Shown here piece after piece: positions 52,856-61,741 of a stretch of DNA of 64,000 nucleotides (its first letter is position 1; every line of letters starts with the position of its first letter). Source of the DNA: Sulfuritalea sp. (GTDB taxonomy: Bacteria; Pseudomonadota; Gammaproteobacteria; Burkholderiales; Rhodocyclaceae); contig JALHPU010000009.1 of NCBI GenBank assembly GCA_022842325.1, positions 62,001 through 126,000 of the forward strand. Direction: 5' to 3'. The notes under the pieces are model-generated. The model worked only from the letters and a program-made list of their open reading frames with translations. It ran no database searches and was not told where the DNA came from. The position numbers and the translations under genes were made by a program.

Positions 52856-54868
52856 ATGACCGCCAGCTTCGCCAATCCCCTGCTCGCCACTCCTTCCCGT
52901 CCCCTGCCGCGCGCCGTCGCGGTGATCGGCGCCGGCACCATCGGCCCCGATATCGGCTACTACCTGAAGAGCGCTCTGCCCGGACTCAAACTGTACCTGG
53001 TCGACGTCTCGCAAAAGGCCGTGGACGCGGCGCTGTTGCGCTTCCAGGACTATTCGCGCAAGGCCGTCGCCCGCGGCAAGATGAGCGAGGCCGATGCCGC
53101 CGCGGTGACGACCAACCTGGTCGGCACGCTGAACTATGCCGACATCGCGGACTGCGACTGGGTGATCGAAGCCGCCACCGAAAACCTGACTCTGAAGCGC
53201 AGGATCTTCGCCCAGATCGAGGCCGTGGTCCGCCCCGATGCCCTGATCACTTCCAACACCAGTTCGCTGCCGGCGCAACTGATCTTCTCCGAACTCAGGC
53301 ACCCGCGCCGGGCGACAGTCACCCACTTCTTCGCCCCGGCCTGGCGCAACCCGGCCGTCGAAGTGATCCGCTGGAAGCAGGCCGACCCGGCCGTGGTCGA
53401 GTACCTGCGCTGGGCCTTCTGCATGACCGGCAAGGTGCCGCTGGTGACGGCCGACGTCGCCTGCTTCATGCTCGACCGGATTTTCGACAACTGGTGCAAC
53501 GAGTCGGCCATGCTGCTCGACCGCGCCACCGCCGCCGAGGTGGACAGCGTCGCCGGCGAGTTCGTCCATGCCGGCCCCTTCTTCGTGCTCAATCTCGCCC
53601 ACGGCAACCCGATCATCACCGAGACCAACACCCTTCAGGCCGAGATGGAGGGCGACCATTACACGCCGGCACCAATCTTCCGCTCGGTCGACACCTGGGT
53701 CACGGTGCCGCCCGGCAAGCGCGTCGAAGTCGCCAAAGACACGGCCCAGGCGGTGCGCGAGCGCCTGCTCGGCATCCTGTTCTCGCAAAGCGTGGACATC
53801 GTCGACCGCAAGATCGGCGATTCGGCCGACCTCGACCTCGGCTGCCGCCTGGCCCTGGGTTTCAAGAACGGCCCGCTGGACCTGATGCGCACGCTGGGCG
53901 AACCGACCAGCGGCCGCGCGCTGATGCGCCTGCGCAAGGAGCGCCCCGGCATGCCGATGCCGCAGCAACCCTTCGCCGACTACCAGGGCTTCCTGCGCCA
54001 CATCCTGGTCGATGACCTCGGCGACGTGAAGGTCATCACCCTGCGCCGGCCGGAAGCCATGAACGCGCTGCACGACGAGATGAACGACGAGATCCTTTCG
54101 GTGATCCGCCGCTTCGAGAACGATCCCAAGGTCGCCGGCTTCGTCCTTACCGGCTATGGCACGAAGGCCTTCTGCGCCGGCGGCGACATCGGCCGCTTCG
54201 TCGACATGCTGGGCGATGCGCCGGCTTCGGAACAATACGCCCGCGACTGCTCGCGCCTGCTGGTGCACCTGGACCAGATGAAGAAACCCGTCGTGGCTGC
54301 GCTGAACGGCATCGCGCTGGGCGGCGGCTTCGAACTCGCCGCGCGCTGCCACAGCATCGTGGCACTCAAGCGCGCCTGGATCCAGATGCCGGAAGTCACG
54401 CTGGGCATCGTCCATGGCATCGGCGCCATGGTGGTGCCCTACCGGCGCTGGCCGCACGCCACGCCGACCTTCAACGCGATGCTGCGCACCGCCGAACGGC
54501 TCAAGGCCAGCCGCGCCCACGAGTTGGGCATCATCGATGCGCTGGCCGACGACTACGAGCAACTGATTGCGCTGGCAGTGGCCCGCGTCGACGCGCTGGC
54601 CGGCAAGGTCAGGCCGATCGCCGACGCGCCGGTCAAGGTCAGCATCGATCCGGTCGAAGCCCGCGCCGCCAGCGGCCAGGTGCTGAGCCGCGAATGCATC
54701 GCCCTGATGGAGCAGGCCATCCTCGAAGCCGCCGCGGCGCAAAGCTTCGCCGAAGCGCTGGAAGTGGGCTACAAGGCCTTCGGCCTCTCGGCCTGCATCG
54801 ACAGCGCGCGCGAAGGCATCACCGCCTTCAAGGAAAAGCGCACGCCGGACTTCAGCAGGACGAAGTAG
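52856..54868 (+). CDS. 3-hydroxyacyl-CoA dehydrogenase/enoyl-CoA hydratase fusion (dehydrogenase first)
   Basis: 670 residues. The N-terminal half is 3-hydroxyacyl-CoA dehydrogenase (NAD loop VIGAGTIGPDIG at about 21-32; SNTSSLPA; THFFAPAWRNP with the catalytic His). The C-terminal half (about 380-590) is a crotonase domain (TKAFCAGGDIGRF oxyanion loop, NGIALGGGFELAA, QMPEVTLGIVHGIGA). This order is that of Bacillus FadN, the reverse of FadB/FadJ. The second crotonase Glu position reads Ala by eye alignment. Proposed job: hydration and oxidation of 2-aminocinnamoyl-CoA, feeding the thiolase at 15381. The shared operator upstream supports this. Confidence 0.85.
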   Translation: MTASFANPLLATPSRPLPRAVAVIGAGTIGPDIGYYLKSALPGLKLYLVDVSQKAVDAALLRFQDYSRKAVARGKMSEADAAAVTTNLVGTLNYADIADCDWVIEAATENLTLKRRIFAQIEAVVRPDALITSNTSSLPAQLIFSELRHPRRATVTHFFAPAWRNPAVEVIRWKQADPAVVEYLRWAFCMTGKVPLVTADVACFMLDRIFDNWCNESAMLLDRATAAEVDSVAGEFVHAGPFFVLNLAHGNPIITETNTLQAEMEGDHYTPAPIFRSVDTWVTVPPGKRVEVAKDTAQAVRERLLGILFSQSVDIVDRKIGDSADLDLGCRLALGFKNGPLDLMRTLGEPTSGRALMRLRKERPGMPMPQQPFADYQGFLRHILVDDLGDVKVITLRRPEAMNALHDEMNDEILSVIRRFENDPKVAGFVLTGYGTKAFCAGGDIGRFVDMLGDAPASEQYARDCSRLLVHLDQMKKPVVAALNGIALGGGFELAARCHSIVALKRAWIQMPEVTLGIVHGIGAMVVPYRRWPHATPTFNAMLRTAERLKASRAHELGIIDALADDYEQLIALAVARVDALAGKVRPIADAPVKVSIDPVEARAASGQVLSRECIALMEQAILEAAAAQSFAEALEVGYKAFGLSACIDSAREGITAFKEKRTPDFSRTK

Positions 54869-54892
54869 ACCGAACCGCAGGGCGGACCGTAG

Positions 54893-54938
54893 GGCGGACT
54901 TCAGTCCGCCATCCACCGCTGGCCGGCTGAAGCCGGCC
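54893..54938. repeat. Two adjacent 8-bp-arm palindromes between convergent genes
   Basis: GGCGGACT-TC-AGTCCGCC at 54893-54910 and GGCCGGCT-GA-AGCCGGCC at 54921-54938, with degenerate echoes to about 54990 (CGGCCCTAC occurs twice). Such GGACTTCAGTCC / GGCTGAAGCC blocks resemble dispersed REP-like elements. Lying between the convergent fusion gene and the RraA-like gene, they may also end transcription from both sides. Confidence 0.6.
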
Positions 54939-55006
54939 CTACAACGCCATCCACCCCTGGCCAACTGAATGAAGTCGGCCCTACAAGCCGGCCCCGCAAA
55001 TCGGCG

Positions 55007-55735
55007 CTAAGACGGGCGCTGCGTACTGGCCCAGGCCTCGTAGCGCGCCTTCGTTTCCGCATTGGGCGGGTAAAGCCCGGGCAGCGGCAGGCCGGCCGCA
55101 ACCTGGGTCATGATCCAGCCTTCCAGGCGCTCCTGCTCGACGGACTCGGTCATCACCTCGGCCAGCAGCGCTGACGGAATCAGCACCGCGCCGTCGGCGT
55201 CGGCCACCACGATGTCATTGGGAAACACCGCGACGCCGCCGCAGCCGATTGGCTCCTGCCAGGCGACGAAAGTCAGGCCCGCCACCGAGGCCGGTGCCGC
55301 GGTGCCCTGGCACCACACCGGCAGCTGCGTAGCCATCACGCCTTCGATGTCGCGCACCACGCCATCGGTGATCAGCGCCGCGACGCCGCGCTTCTGCATG
55401 CGCGAGCAGAGGATGTCGCCGAAAATGCCGGCGTCGGTAACGCCCATGGCATCGACCACGGCGATGCAGCCGGCCGGCATGGCCTCGATCGCCGCCCGCG
55501 TCGAAATCGGCGAAGCCCAGGAGGCCGGCGTCGCCAGATCCTCGCGCGCCGGCACGAAACGCAGCGTGAAGGCGCGCCCGACCAGGCGCTGCGGCTTTGC
55601 ATGCAGCGGCCGCGCATGGCGGATCCAGACGTTGCGCAACCCCTTCTTCAGCAACACCGTGGTCAGCGTCGCGGTGGTCACGGCGGACAGGATGCGTATC
55701 GCTTCAGCATCCAGCGGCAGTGGATCGGTACCCAT
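55007..55735 (-). CDS. RraA-like/HMG-aldolase family protein
   Basis: 242 residues of the RraA-like fold (formerly annotated as dimethylmenaquinone methyltransferase). Signatures are VVDAMGVTDAGIFGDILCSRMQKRG and LITDGVVRDIEG, the phosphate/metal-binding region shared with 4-hydroxy-4-methyl-2-oxoglutarate aldolases, then FPNDIVVADADGAVLIP. Likely an aldolase or oxaloacetate-type decarboxylase on a pyruvate-related substrate. ATG 55735 has AGGAGA at a good distance. Last gene of the minus-strand run starting at 62061, 31 bases after apeB; whether it belongs to the same transcript is unknown. Confidence 0.8.
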   Translation of the reverse strand: MGTDPLPLDAEAIRILSAVTTATLTTVLLKKGLRNVWIRHARPLHAKPQRLVGRAFTLRFVPAREDLATPASWASPISTRAAIEAMPAGCIAVVDAMGVTDAGIFGDILCSRMQKRGVAALITDGVVRDIEGVMATQLPVWCQGTAAPASVAGLTFVAWQEPIGCGGVAVFPNDIVVADADGAVLIPSALLAEVMTESVEQERLEGWIMTQVAAGLPLPGLYPPNAETKARYEAWASTQRPS

Positions 55736-55766
55736 CTGAATATCTCCTGTGATCAATGCGGAAAGC

Positions 55767-57065
55767 TCAACTGCCGAATGCCGCCGTCAGGGCGGCGATC
55801 ATGTAAGCGTGGTCATGCGCGCCGGCGCTCTCGCGCGCGCTGTGCATCGCCCACATCGGCGAGCCGACATCGACGCTGGCGATGCCCAGCCGCGCGGCGA
55901 CGATCGGGCCGATGGTGCTGCCGCAACCCAGGTCACTGCGATGGGAATACTGCTGGTACGGCACCCCGGCTTGCTCGCAAAGCCCCATGAAGCGTGCCGC
56001 CGTTTCCGCCCCGGTACTGTAGCGCTGGCTGGCGTTGGTCTTGATCACCGGCCCGCCATTCACCTGCACCTTGTGCTCGGGCTCGTAGGCCGCCGGGAAA
56101 TTCGGGTTGTAGGCATGCGCCATGTCGGCGCTGATGAAGAAGCTGCGCGCCATGGCGCGCCGGCTGTCCTCGCCGTCGAGCCCCAGTTGCAGGCCGATGC
56201 GTGCCAGCACGTCGCTGACGAAACTGCCGCCGGCGCCCGCCGCACTCTCGCTGCCGACTTCCTCATGATCGAACAGGGCCGCCATGCAGGTGGCCGCCGG
56301 CTGCTGCGTCGCCATCAGTGCGGTGATGGCCGCATGGCACGACGCCAGGTTGTCGAGCTGGCTGTCGGCGATGAACTCCTGGTCCGCGCCCCACAGGCAG
56401 CCCTGCTGCACGTCATAGACCGCCAGTTCCCAGCTCAGCAGGTCGGCCGCTTCGCATTGCGCAGCGTCGGCCAGCAGCGCACGCAGACGCGCTTCTGCAT
56501 CCTCTTCCGCGCCCAGCTGACCGAGGATCAGCGGCAGCTCGGTCTGCTTGTTGAGCTTCAGGCCCTGCTCATTCACCTCGCGGTTCATGTGGATCGCCAG
56601 GTTGGGCAGCCGCAGCAGCGGCTGCTCGAAGCGCAACAGCCGTGTCTGCGGCCCCGCCGCCGTGCGCAGCACGACACGCCCGGCGAGGCTCAGGTCGCGG
56701 TCGGTAAAGCTGGCCAGGATCGGCCCGCCATACACTTCCACACCCAGCCGCAGCAGGCCATCCCCGCCAATCGCCGGCTGGGGCTTGACGCGCAGTCCGG
56801 GCGAATCGGTATGGGCGCCGACGATGCGATAGCCGGTTTCCGCCAACGGCCGGCTGCCCGTCACGAAGGCGATCAGCGAGGCGCCGCCGCGCACCGCGTA
56901 ATAGCGCCCGCCTGCCGTCAGCTGCCAGCGCTCGCCCTCTTCCAGGCGGACGAAACCCTGTGCCTGCAGCCGCTGCTCGGCACTCGCCACTGCGTGCCAC
57001 GGGCTGGGGCTGGCGTCGATGAAGGTGATTAGATCCTGGGCGGTACTGCGGGCTTGGGCAGTCAT
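55767..57065 (-). CDS. apeB: M18 family aminopeptidase ApeB/DAP-2
   Basis: 432 residues. Zinc-site motifs of the M18 family: VGAHTDSPGLR, FDHEEVGSESAAGAGG, DMAHAYNPNFP with EPEHKVQVNGGPVIK, and HRSDLGCGSTIGP near the C-terminus followed by SPMWAMHSARES. A dodecameric cytosolic metalloaminopeptidase, usually preferring acidic or other N-terminal residues. Housekeeping, with no clear tie to the neighbours. ATG 57065 is chosen since the next Met upstream (57071) and longer starts have no ribosome-binding site either. Confidence 0.9.
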   Translation of the reverse strand: MTAQARSTAQDLITFIDASPSPWHAVASAEQRLQAQGFVRLEEGERWQLTAGGRYYAVRGGASLIAFVTGSRPLAETGYRIVGAHTDSPGLRVKPQPAIGGDGLLRLGVEVYGGPILASFTDRDLSLAGRVVLRTAAGPQTRLLRFEQPLLRLPNLAIHMNREVNEQGLKLNKQTELPLILGQLGAEEDAEARLRALLADAAQCEAADLLSWELAVYDVQQGCLWGADQEFIADSQLDNLASCHAAITALMATQQPAATCMAALFDHEEVGSESAAGAGGSFVSDVLARIGLQLGLDGEDSRRAMARSFFISADMAHAYNPNFPAAYEPEHKVQVNGGPVIKTNASQRYSTGAETAARFMGLCEQAGVPYQQYSHRSDLGCGSTIGPIVAARLGIASVDVGSPMWAMHSARESAGAHDHAYMIAALTAAFGS

Positions 57066-57153
57066 GAGCATGGCAGGTCGGGACGGAAACGGAACGGGTG
57101 AAGCATACAAGAGGAGTCGTTCCACCGCTCACGGGAATTTCTGGCGCGGCTTG

Positions 57154-57735
57154 CTATTCCTTCTTCGGCGCCAGTTCCGGATATTCCTGCCGTATCGTCT
57201 CGCCGTCCGCGCGCCAGGCATGGCAATGGTTGACGAAGCCGAGCGTGCTCTTGTCGGGCCATAGTCGCGGGTCGCCGGCCAGGGACATCTGCCGCGCGAT
57301 GCGGTCGGGCCATGATGCCTGCATGTAGGTGTTGGCTGCCTGCGCCACCAGTTCCGTGACGTGGGTGCAGCCCTCGACGCCGCCAAGGAGTGTTTTGACC
57401 TGCTGCGAAAAGCCGGGGCCGATGCGCAGGCCGATCAGCTGGCGATAGGCGACGTCAGTGCCGCCGCACATGGCCCAGGGTGCGATCAGCGTGCTCGCCC
57501 TGACGTCCTGGATCAGGTAGTCGGCGTCGATGGTCAGCGTCAGCGCCATGCTGTGCATCTGGGCGCCCGGTTGCACCGGCGGCCGCGAACGGAAGGCCAC
57601 CAGCTGGCCTTTTTCGTCGGTCAGCGTGGCTTCGATTTCCAGCCAGCCGTTCTTCAGGCGGAAGGCGCGGCAGGTGATCTGCCGCGTGTGGACCAATTCA
57701 CGTTCGGTTTCAGAGGACACCTTTGGTTTCTCCAT
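57154..57735 (-). CDS. DUF2889 family protein
   Basis: 193 residues from ATG 57735. RQITCRAFRLKNGWLEIEATL-type N-terminus (an inner strand pair), MALTLTIDADYLIQDVRA, and PWAMCGGTDVAYRQLIGLRIG match the DUF2889 pattern, common next to aromatic-degradation genes in Betaproteobacteria. Function is unknown. It overlaps the end of the scaffold-protein gene by 26 bases, so it belongs to the Mo-maturation operon. A longer open frame to 58182 is only an antisense-type extension across the scaffold gene. Confidence 0.8.
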   Translation of the reverse strand: MEKPKVSSETERELVHTRQITCRAFRLKNGWLEIEATLTDEKGQLVAFRSRPPVQPGAQMHSMALTLTIDADYLIQDVRASTLIAPWAMCGGTDVAYRQLIGLRIGPGFSQQVKTLLGGVEGCTHVTELVAQAANTYMQASWPDRIARQMSLAGDPRLWPDKSTLGFVNHCHAWRADGETIRQEYPELAPKKE

Positions 57736-58210
57736 GGTTTTCGGCGATGTTCGCCGTAGCGCCAGCGCCAGCGCGGTGCGTCCCTTCGGGAACTTTGCCC
57801 AGCGCCGCCTGCAGCGCGCGAAACGGCAGCAGCACGCAGCGGTGCCGGCTGGCATAGGCACGGGCCGGAATGAACATCGCCAGTTCGGGCCACGCGGCGG
57901 GGATGGGTGCGGCGCCCTTGAGCATGGCCTCGAGTTCGCCGGCGACGGACTCGATCGCGGCGGCATCCTGGCCCACCGCACGCGCCCCGAGCAGGGATGC
58001 TGCGGCCCGGCACAGCAGGCAGCCTTTGGTCTGGTGGGCGACAGCAGTGATGCGCCCGGAGTCGAGCGCGACCTGCATGCACACCCGATCGCCACACAGC
58101 GGGTTGTCGAGCCTGGCCTCGCCGTTGGCGCTGTCCAGTTGGCCGTGGCCGTGGGCGGCCTGGGCCATTTGCTTGATGGCATCCTGGTAGAGGGCGCTGG
58201 CGTCGTTCAT
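57710..58210 (-). CDS. SufU/IscU-like Fe-S or sulfur-carrier scaffold
   Basis: 166 residues. Three conserved Cys positions of NifU-N/SufU proteins are present: NPLCGDRV (with an Asp beside), KGCLLCRAAASLL and RHRCVLLPF. SufU-type proteins accept persulfide sulfur from a SufS-type desulfurase, the protein encoded immediately upstream with ATGA overlap. In this operon the sulfur probably serves molybdenum-cofactor sulfuration, though Fe-S assembly for the Mo hydroxylase and the ferredoxin-rich oxidoreductases is also possible. Confidence 0.85.
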   Translation of the reverse strand: MNDASALYQDAIKQMAQAAHGHGQLDSANGEARLDNPLCGDRVCMQVALDSGRITAVAHQTKGCLLCRAAASLLGARAVGQDAAAIESVAGELEAMLKGAAPIPAAWPELAMFIPARAYASRHRCVLLPFRALQAALGKVPEGTHRAGAGATANIAENHGETKGVL

Positions 58211-59421
58211 GTCAGCGTCCGCCGCACTTCGGCAAGGCCGTCGAGCAGCGCCCGGATGTCGGCCTCGTCGTTGTAGAGCGCGATGCTGGCCCGCGTGCAG
58301 GCCTCGACGCCGAGTGCCGCCAGCAGCGGCTGGGCGCAATGGTGGCCGCCGCGCAGCGCCAGGTTCCGGCTGTCGAGCACCTGGCAGATGTCGTGCGGGT
58401 GCAATCCTTCGATGTCGAAGGAAACGATAGGCGCCCGCGACGCGGCGGCGGCCGGTCCCAGCAGGCGCAGTTGCGGGATGCGCTGCAGGCCCTCGATCAG
58501 GAGTCCGCACAGTTGCTGCTCATGGGCATGAATCTGCGCCCAGTCGAGCGTCATCATCCAGTCCAGCGCCGCCGCCAGCCCGATGGCCTGCGCAATGGGC
58601 GGCGTGCCGGCCTCGAAGCGCTGCGGCGGCGCGGCCCAGGTCGTGTCAGCGAACGTCACCTCGCCGATCATGCCGCCGCCGCCGAGGAAGGGCGGCATCG
58701 CGGCGAGCAGCTCACTTCTGCCATACAGCACGCCGACGCCGCCGGATCCGAAGCACTTGTGCCCGGAGAAGGCATAGAAATCCACGCCCAGCGCGCGCAC
58801 GTCCTGCGGCCCGTGTTGCACCGCCTGTGCGCCGTCGAGCAGGACCCGGGCGCCGACCTTGCGCGCCGCGGTGACGATGGCGGCGACGTCGGTCCAGGCG
58901 CCGGTGACGTTCGAACATTGCGTGACAGCAACGAGTCGACAGTTGCTGCCCATGAGTTCCGGCAAGTGCGCCAGGTCGAGCTCGCCGTCGGCGGTGACCG
59001 GAATCAGCGCCAGTTCGATGCCCGTCCGCTCGCGCAGCATCTGCCAGGGCACGAAATTGCTGTGATGCTCGGCGACCGAGATCAGTACGCGGTCGCCGGC
59101 CCGCAGCGTGTTGCCGAAGGCCTGGGCGACGAGATTGAGCGAAGCCGTGGCACCCGAGGTAAACACGATCTCGTCCGGTGCAGCGGCGTTGAGGAAGCGC
59201 GCCACGGTCTGCCGCGCCTGGTCAAAGGCCAGGTCGGCCGCTTCGGCGAGGGCGTAGGTGCCGCGCATGACATTGGCGCGGCGGTTGGTTTCGTGGCGCA
59301 CGACGGCATCCAGCGCCGCACGATGTATCTGCGCCGTGGCCGCGCTGTCCAGGTAGTGCAGCTGCGGCGCCGCGGCGAGCAGCGGAAACTCGCTGCGCAG
59401 GGAGGTAAGGTCGGCGTTCAT
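58207..59421 (-). CDS. Cysteine desulfurase, SufS/CsdA type
   Basis: 404 residues, PLP-dependent aminotransferase class V. The PLP lysine lies in FSGHKCFGSGGVG, HHSNFVPW binds the cofactor, and the persulfide Cys is in LRGGHHCAQPLL near the C-terminus (group II loop). Start and stop overlap the flanking genes by four bases each. It releases sulfur from cysteine for the partner scaffold. Its position between an XdhC/MobA-like set and SufU suggests delivery of the terminal sulfido ligand to the Mo cofactor; this is inference. Confidence 0.9.
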   Translation of the reverse strand: MNADLTSLRSEFPLLAAAPQLHYLDSAATAQIHRAALDAVVRHETNRRANVMRGTYALAEAADLAFDQARQTVARFLNAAAPDEIVFTSGATASLNLVAQAFGNTLRAGDRVLISVAEHHSNFVPWQMLRERTGIELALIPVTADGELDLAHLPELMGSNCRLVAVTQCSNVTGAWTDVAAIVTAARKVGARVLLDGAQAVQHGPQDVRALGVDFYAFSGHKCFGSGGVGVLYGRSELLAAMPPFLGGGGMIGEVTFADTTWAAPPQRFEAGTPPIAQAIGLAAALDWMMTLDWAQIHAHEQQLCGLLIEGLQRIPQLRLLGPAAAASRAPIVSFDIEGLHPHDICQVLDSRNLALRGGHHCAQPLLAALGVEACTRASIALYNDEADIRALLDGLAEVRRTLT

Positions 59422-61037
59422 CGCAGCGGCAGGGATTCCAGCGCAGCCGGCGTATCGACGTCGGCGAAGATCGCCTCGTCCTCACAAGCCACGCTGTCGA
59501 TTCGATCGGCATGGCGCTGCAGCAATTCGCGCGCACCGATGTCGCCCTGCACCTGCCGCATCTCGGCGAAGAATTCGCGCGGCCAGAGAATGGGATTGCC
59601 GCGGCGGCCCTGCATCATCGGCACCACGATGTTGCCGCGCTGCGGATCGAAGGCGGCGACCAGACGGTCGATGTGCCCGGCATCGATGCAGGGCATGTCG
59701 CCGAGCACCACCACCACCGCGTCGGTGTCGGCCGGCAAGGCCTGCAGACCGGCGCGCAGCGATGAGGCCATGCCCGATTCGTGCGCGGCGTTGTGGACAA
59801 ATTCGAGGTCGAGCCCGGCCAAGCCCTGGCGCACTGCATCCGCGGCGAAGCCGGTGACCACGACCACGCCGGCACAGCGCGCGGCCAGCGCGGCATTGGC
59901 CGCCCGCCGCACCATGGGCACGCCGCCGACCGGCTGCAGCAGCTTGTTGCTGCCCGCCATGCGTCGGCTGCTGCCCGCCGCCAGCACCAGGGCGGCGACA
60001 CGGCGGCCGGGGGCGACGCGTTGCGCGGCAGGCTCCACCGCATCGGGATCCTCCGCCGCTTCGGGCGCGCTGCGGATCAGGCCGCCGACACCCATCGCCA
60101 TGATCTCGCCGGGACCCATGGGCAGACCGGCCAGCATGCGTTGCAGCACCCAGTCGAGGCCATTCGTGCGCCGCGAGCGTGCGCAACCGGGCAGGATGAT
60201 TACCGGCACGTCGCCGATGCGTGCCAGCAGCAGCATGTTGCCCGGTTCGACCGGCATGCCGAAATGGAGGATCTCGCCACCCGCTGCAACGATGGCGGAT
60301 GGAATGGTGTCGGCGCGATCCTTGGGTACCGTGGCGCCGGCGATCATCAGCAGATCGCAGCCGGCCGCCAAGGTTTCGCGCAGGGCCAGCGCCACGGCAT
60401 CACGCTGGTGCGCGCAGCGCTGCACCAGGCCGAGGTGGGAACCCAGGTCCTCGATGCGGCGCCGGCTGCTGGTGACGGCAGCGGCGTAGTTCTTCGCCGG
60501 GTCGCCGGGCTGTTCGGTGACGATCAGCGCGGCACGCTTTTCGGCATAGGGCAGCAAGCCCACCGCCCTGCCCGGCCCGGCCTGCTCGGCGCAGCGGGCG
60601 ATGACATCGGCGCTCACGGCGAGCGGAATGATCTTGACCGTGGCGACTACCGCGCCGGCCCGCACTGCGGCCAGCGGCGGCAGGGTGGCAACGGTGACGG
60701 CCTCGTCGATGCGATTGATCCGACCGATGATGCCGGCATCGATGGTGACCAGGCCGCGTTGCGTCGCATGCAGGTTGCAGCGCCCGGTGTAGGCGCGGCG
60801 CGCGACGATGCCCTCGCCCTGCAGCAGCGCCGCTACAGCGGTGGCGGCAGCGTCTTCGGCGAGGTCGGCGGCGGCGAGGCGCGCACCGTACACACTGGCA
60901 TGGCCGGCGGCGGCCAGAACCTGAAGGTCGGCGCTGGTGAGACGGCGCCCCTTCTTCATGGCGCCGCCGGCCACGCGCAGGCTGTGCGCCAGCAGCAGGC
61001 CTTCGCATTGCGCCAGCGGGAATTCGCCGAAGATCAT
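59418..61037 (-). CDS. Molybdopterin-binding domain/MobA-like nucleotidyltransferase fusion (MocA-type)
   Basis: 539 residues. Residues 1 to about 335 are a MoeA/MogA-like molybdopterin-binding region (AGATVPKDRADTIPSAI; GEIMAMGVGGL). Residues about 345-539 are a nucleotidyltransferase with the signature LVLAAGSSRRM, a Lys in NKLLQPVGG, and LGDMPCID. Such fusions are linked to making the dinucleotide (often cytosine) form of the Mo cofactor for xanthine-oxidase-family enzymes. That matches the Mo hydroxylase at 25.5-29.3 kb. Four-base overlaps with both neighbours. Confidence 0.85.
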   Translation of the reverse strand: MIFGEFPLAQCEGLLLAHSLRVAGGAMKKGRRLTSADLQVLAAAGHASVYGARLAAADLAEDAAATAVAALLQGEGIVARRAYTGRCNLHATQRGLVTIDAGIIGRINRIDEAVTVATLPPLAAVRAGAVVATVKIIPLAVSADVIARCAEQAGPGRAVGLLPYAEKRAALIVTEQPGDPAKNYAAAVTSSRRRIEDLGSHLGLVQRCAHQRDAVALALRETLAAGCDLLMIAGATVPKDRADTIPSAIVAAGGEILHFGMPVEPGNMLLLARIGDVPVIILPGCARSRRTNGLDWVLQRMLAGLPMGPGEIMAMGVGGLIRSAPEAAEDPDAVEPAAQRVAPGRRVAALVLAAGSSRRMAGSNKLLQPVGGVPMVRRAANAALAARCAGVVVVTGFAADAVRQGLAGLDLEFVHNAAHESGMASSLRAGLQALPADTDAVVVVLGDMPCIDAGHIDRLVAAFDPQRGNIVVPMMQGRRGNPILWPREFFAEMRQVQGDIGARELLQRHADRIDSVACEDEAIFADVDTPAALESLPLR

Positions 61038-61741
61038 GCGCCTGTTTCCACGCGGTCGCCCCGATAGCGGACCTGGATCACCTCGGCGAGAATGGATACC
61101 GCGATTTCGGCCGGCGAACGGCCGCCGAGATCGAGGCCGATCGGCGAGTGGATGCGGCCCGTCAGCTCGCCCAGTCCGGCGGCGCGCAGGCGTTCCAGGC
61201 GCTTTTCGTGGGTGCGCCGGCTGCCCAGCGCGCCGATGTAGAACAGGGTGCTGGGCAGGGCCAGTTGCAGCGCGGGATCGTCGAGCTTGGGATCATGCGA
61301 CAGCGCGACCAGCGCGGTCGCGGCGTCGAGGCCGAGGCGCCCCAGCGCTTCGTCGGGCCACTCGTCGCTGAGTTGCACGCCGGGGAAACGCTCCGGGGAA
61401 GCGAAGGCGCCCCGCGGATCGATCACCACCACCTCGAAACCGGCCGCCGTCGCCATCGGCGCCAGCGCCTGGGCGATATGCACGGCACCGATGATCAGCA
61501 GGCGCGGTGACGGCACGTAGGCGCGGGCAAACAGCGGGTCGGCGCCGGGCAGCGCCGCGCTGCGCCCGCTCGACAACAACTCGCGCGCCTGATCCAGCTG
61601 CTGCGGCGAGAGCTGCAGATCTCCGGCGCAGGATGCCGCATCGAGCAGGCATTGCGCGCCATCACCGAGCCGCGTCACCACCATCAGCGGCTGCCGCCGG
61701 CTATGCGCCTCGGCGACCCGGGCCAGCGTCGCGCGCTTCAT
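61034..61741 (-). CDS. xdhC: XdhC family protein, Rossmann (C-terminal) half
   Basis: 235 residues. A short N-terminal domain precedes the XdhC Rossmann fold: LLIIGAVHIAQALAPMA (about 80-96), VVVIDPRGAFASPERFP, ALVALSHDPKLDDPAL, FYIGALGSRRTHEKR and HSPIGLDLGGRSPAEIAVSI. XdhC binds sulfurated Mo cofactor and hands it to xanthine-dehydrogenase-type apoenzymes. Here the usual single protein is split in two adjacent genes overlapping by ATGA. Confidence 0.88.
   Translation of the reverse strand: MKRATLARVAEAHSRRQPLMVVTRLGDGAQCLLDAASCAGDLQLSPQQLDQARELLSSGRSAALPGADPLFARAYVPSPRLLIIGAVHIAQALAPMATAAGFEVVVIDPRGAFASPERFPGVQLSDEWPDEALGRLGLDAATALVALSHDPKLDDPALQLALPSTLFYIGALGSRRTHEKRLERLRAAGLGELTGRIHSPIGLDLGGRSPAEIAVSILAEVIQVRYRGDRVETGA

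Noticed and set aside
57154..58182. 342-residue version of the DUF2889 protein
   Set aside because: The added N-terminal part is Arg/Pro/Ser-rich out-of-frame reading of the SufU-like gene; the family begins at ATG 57735.
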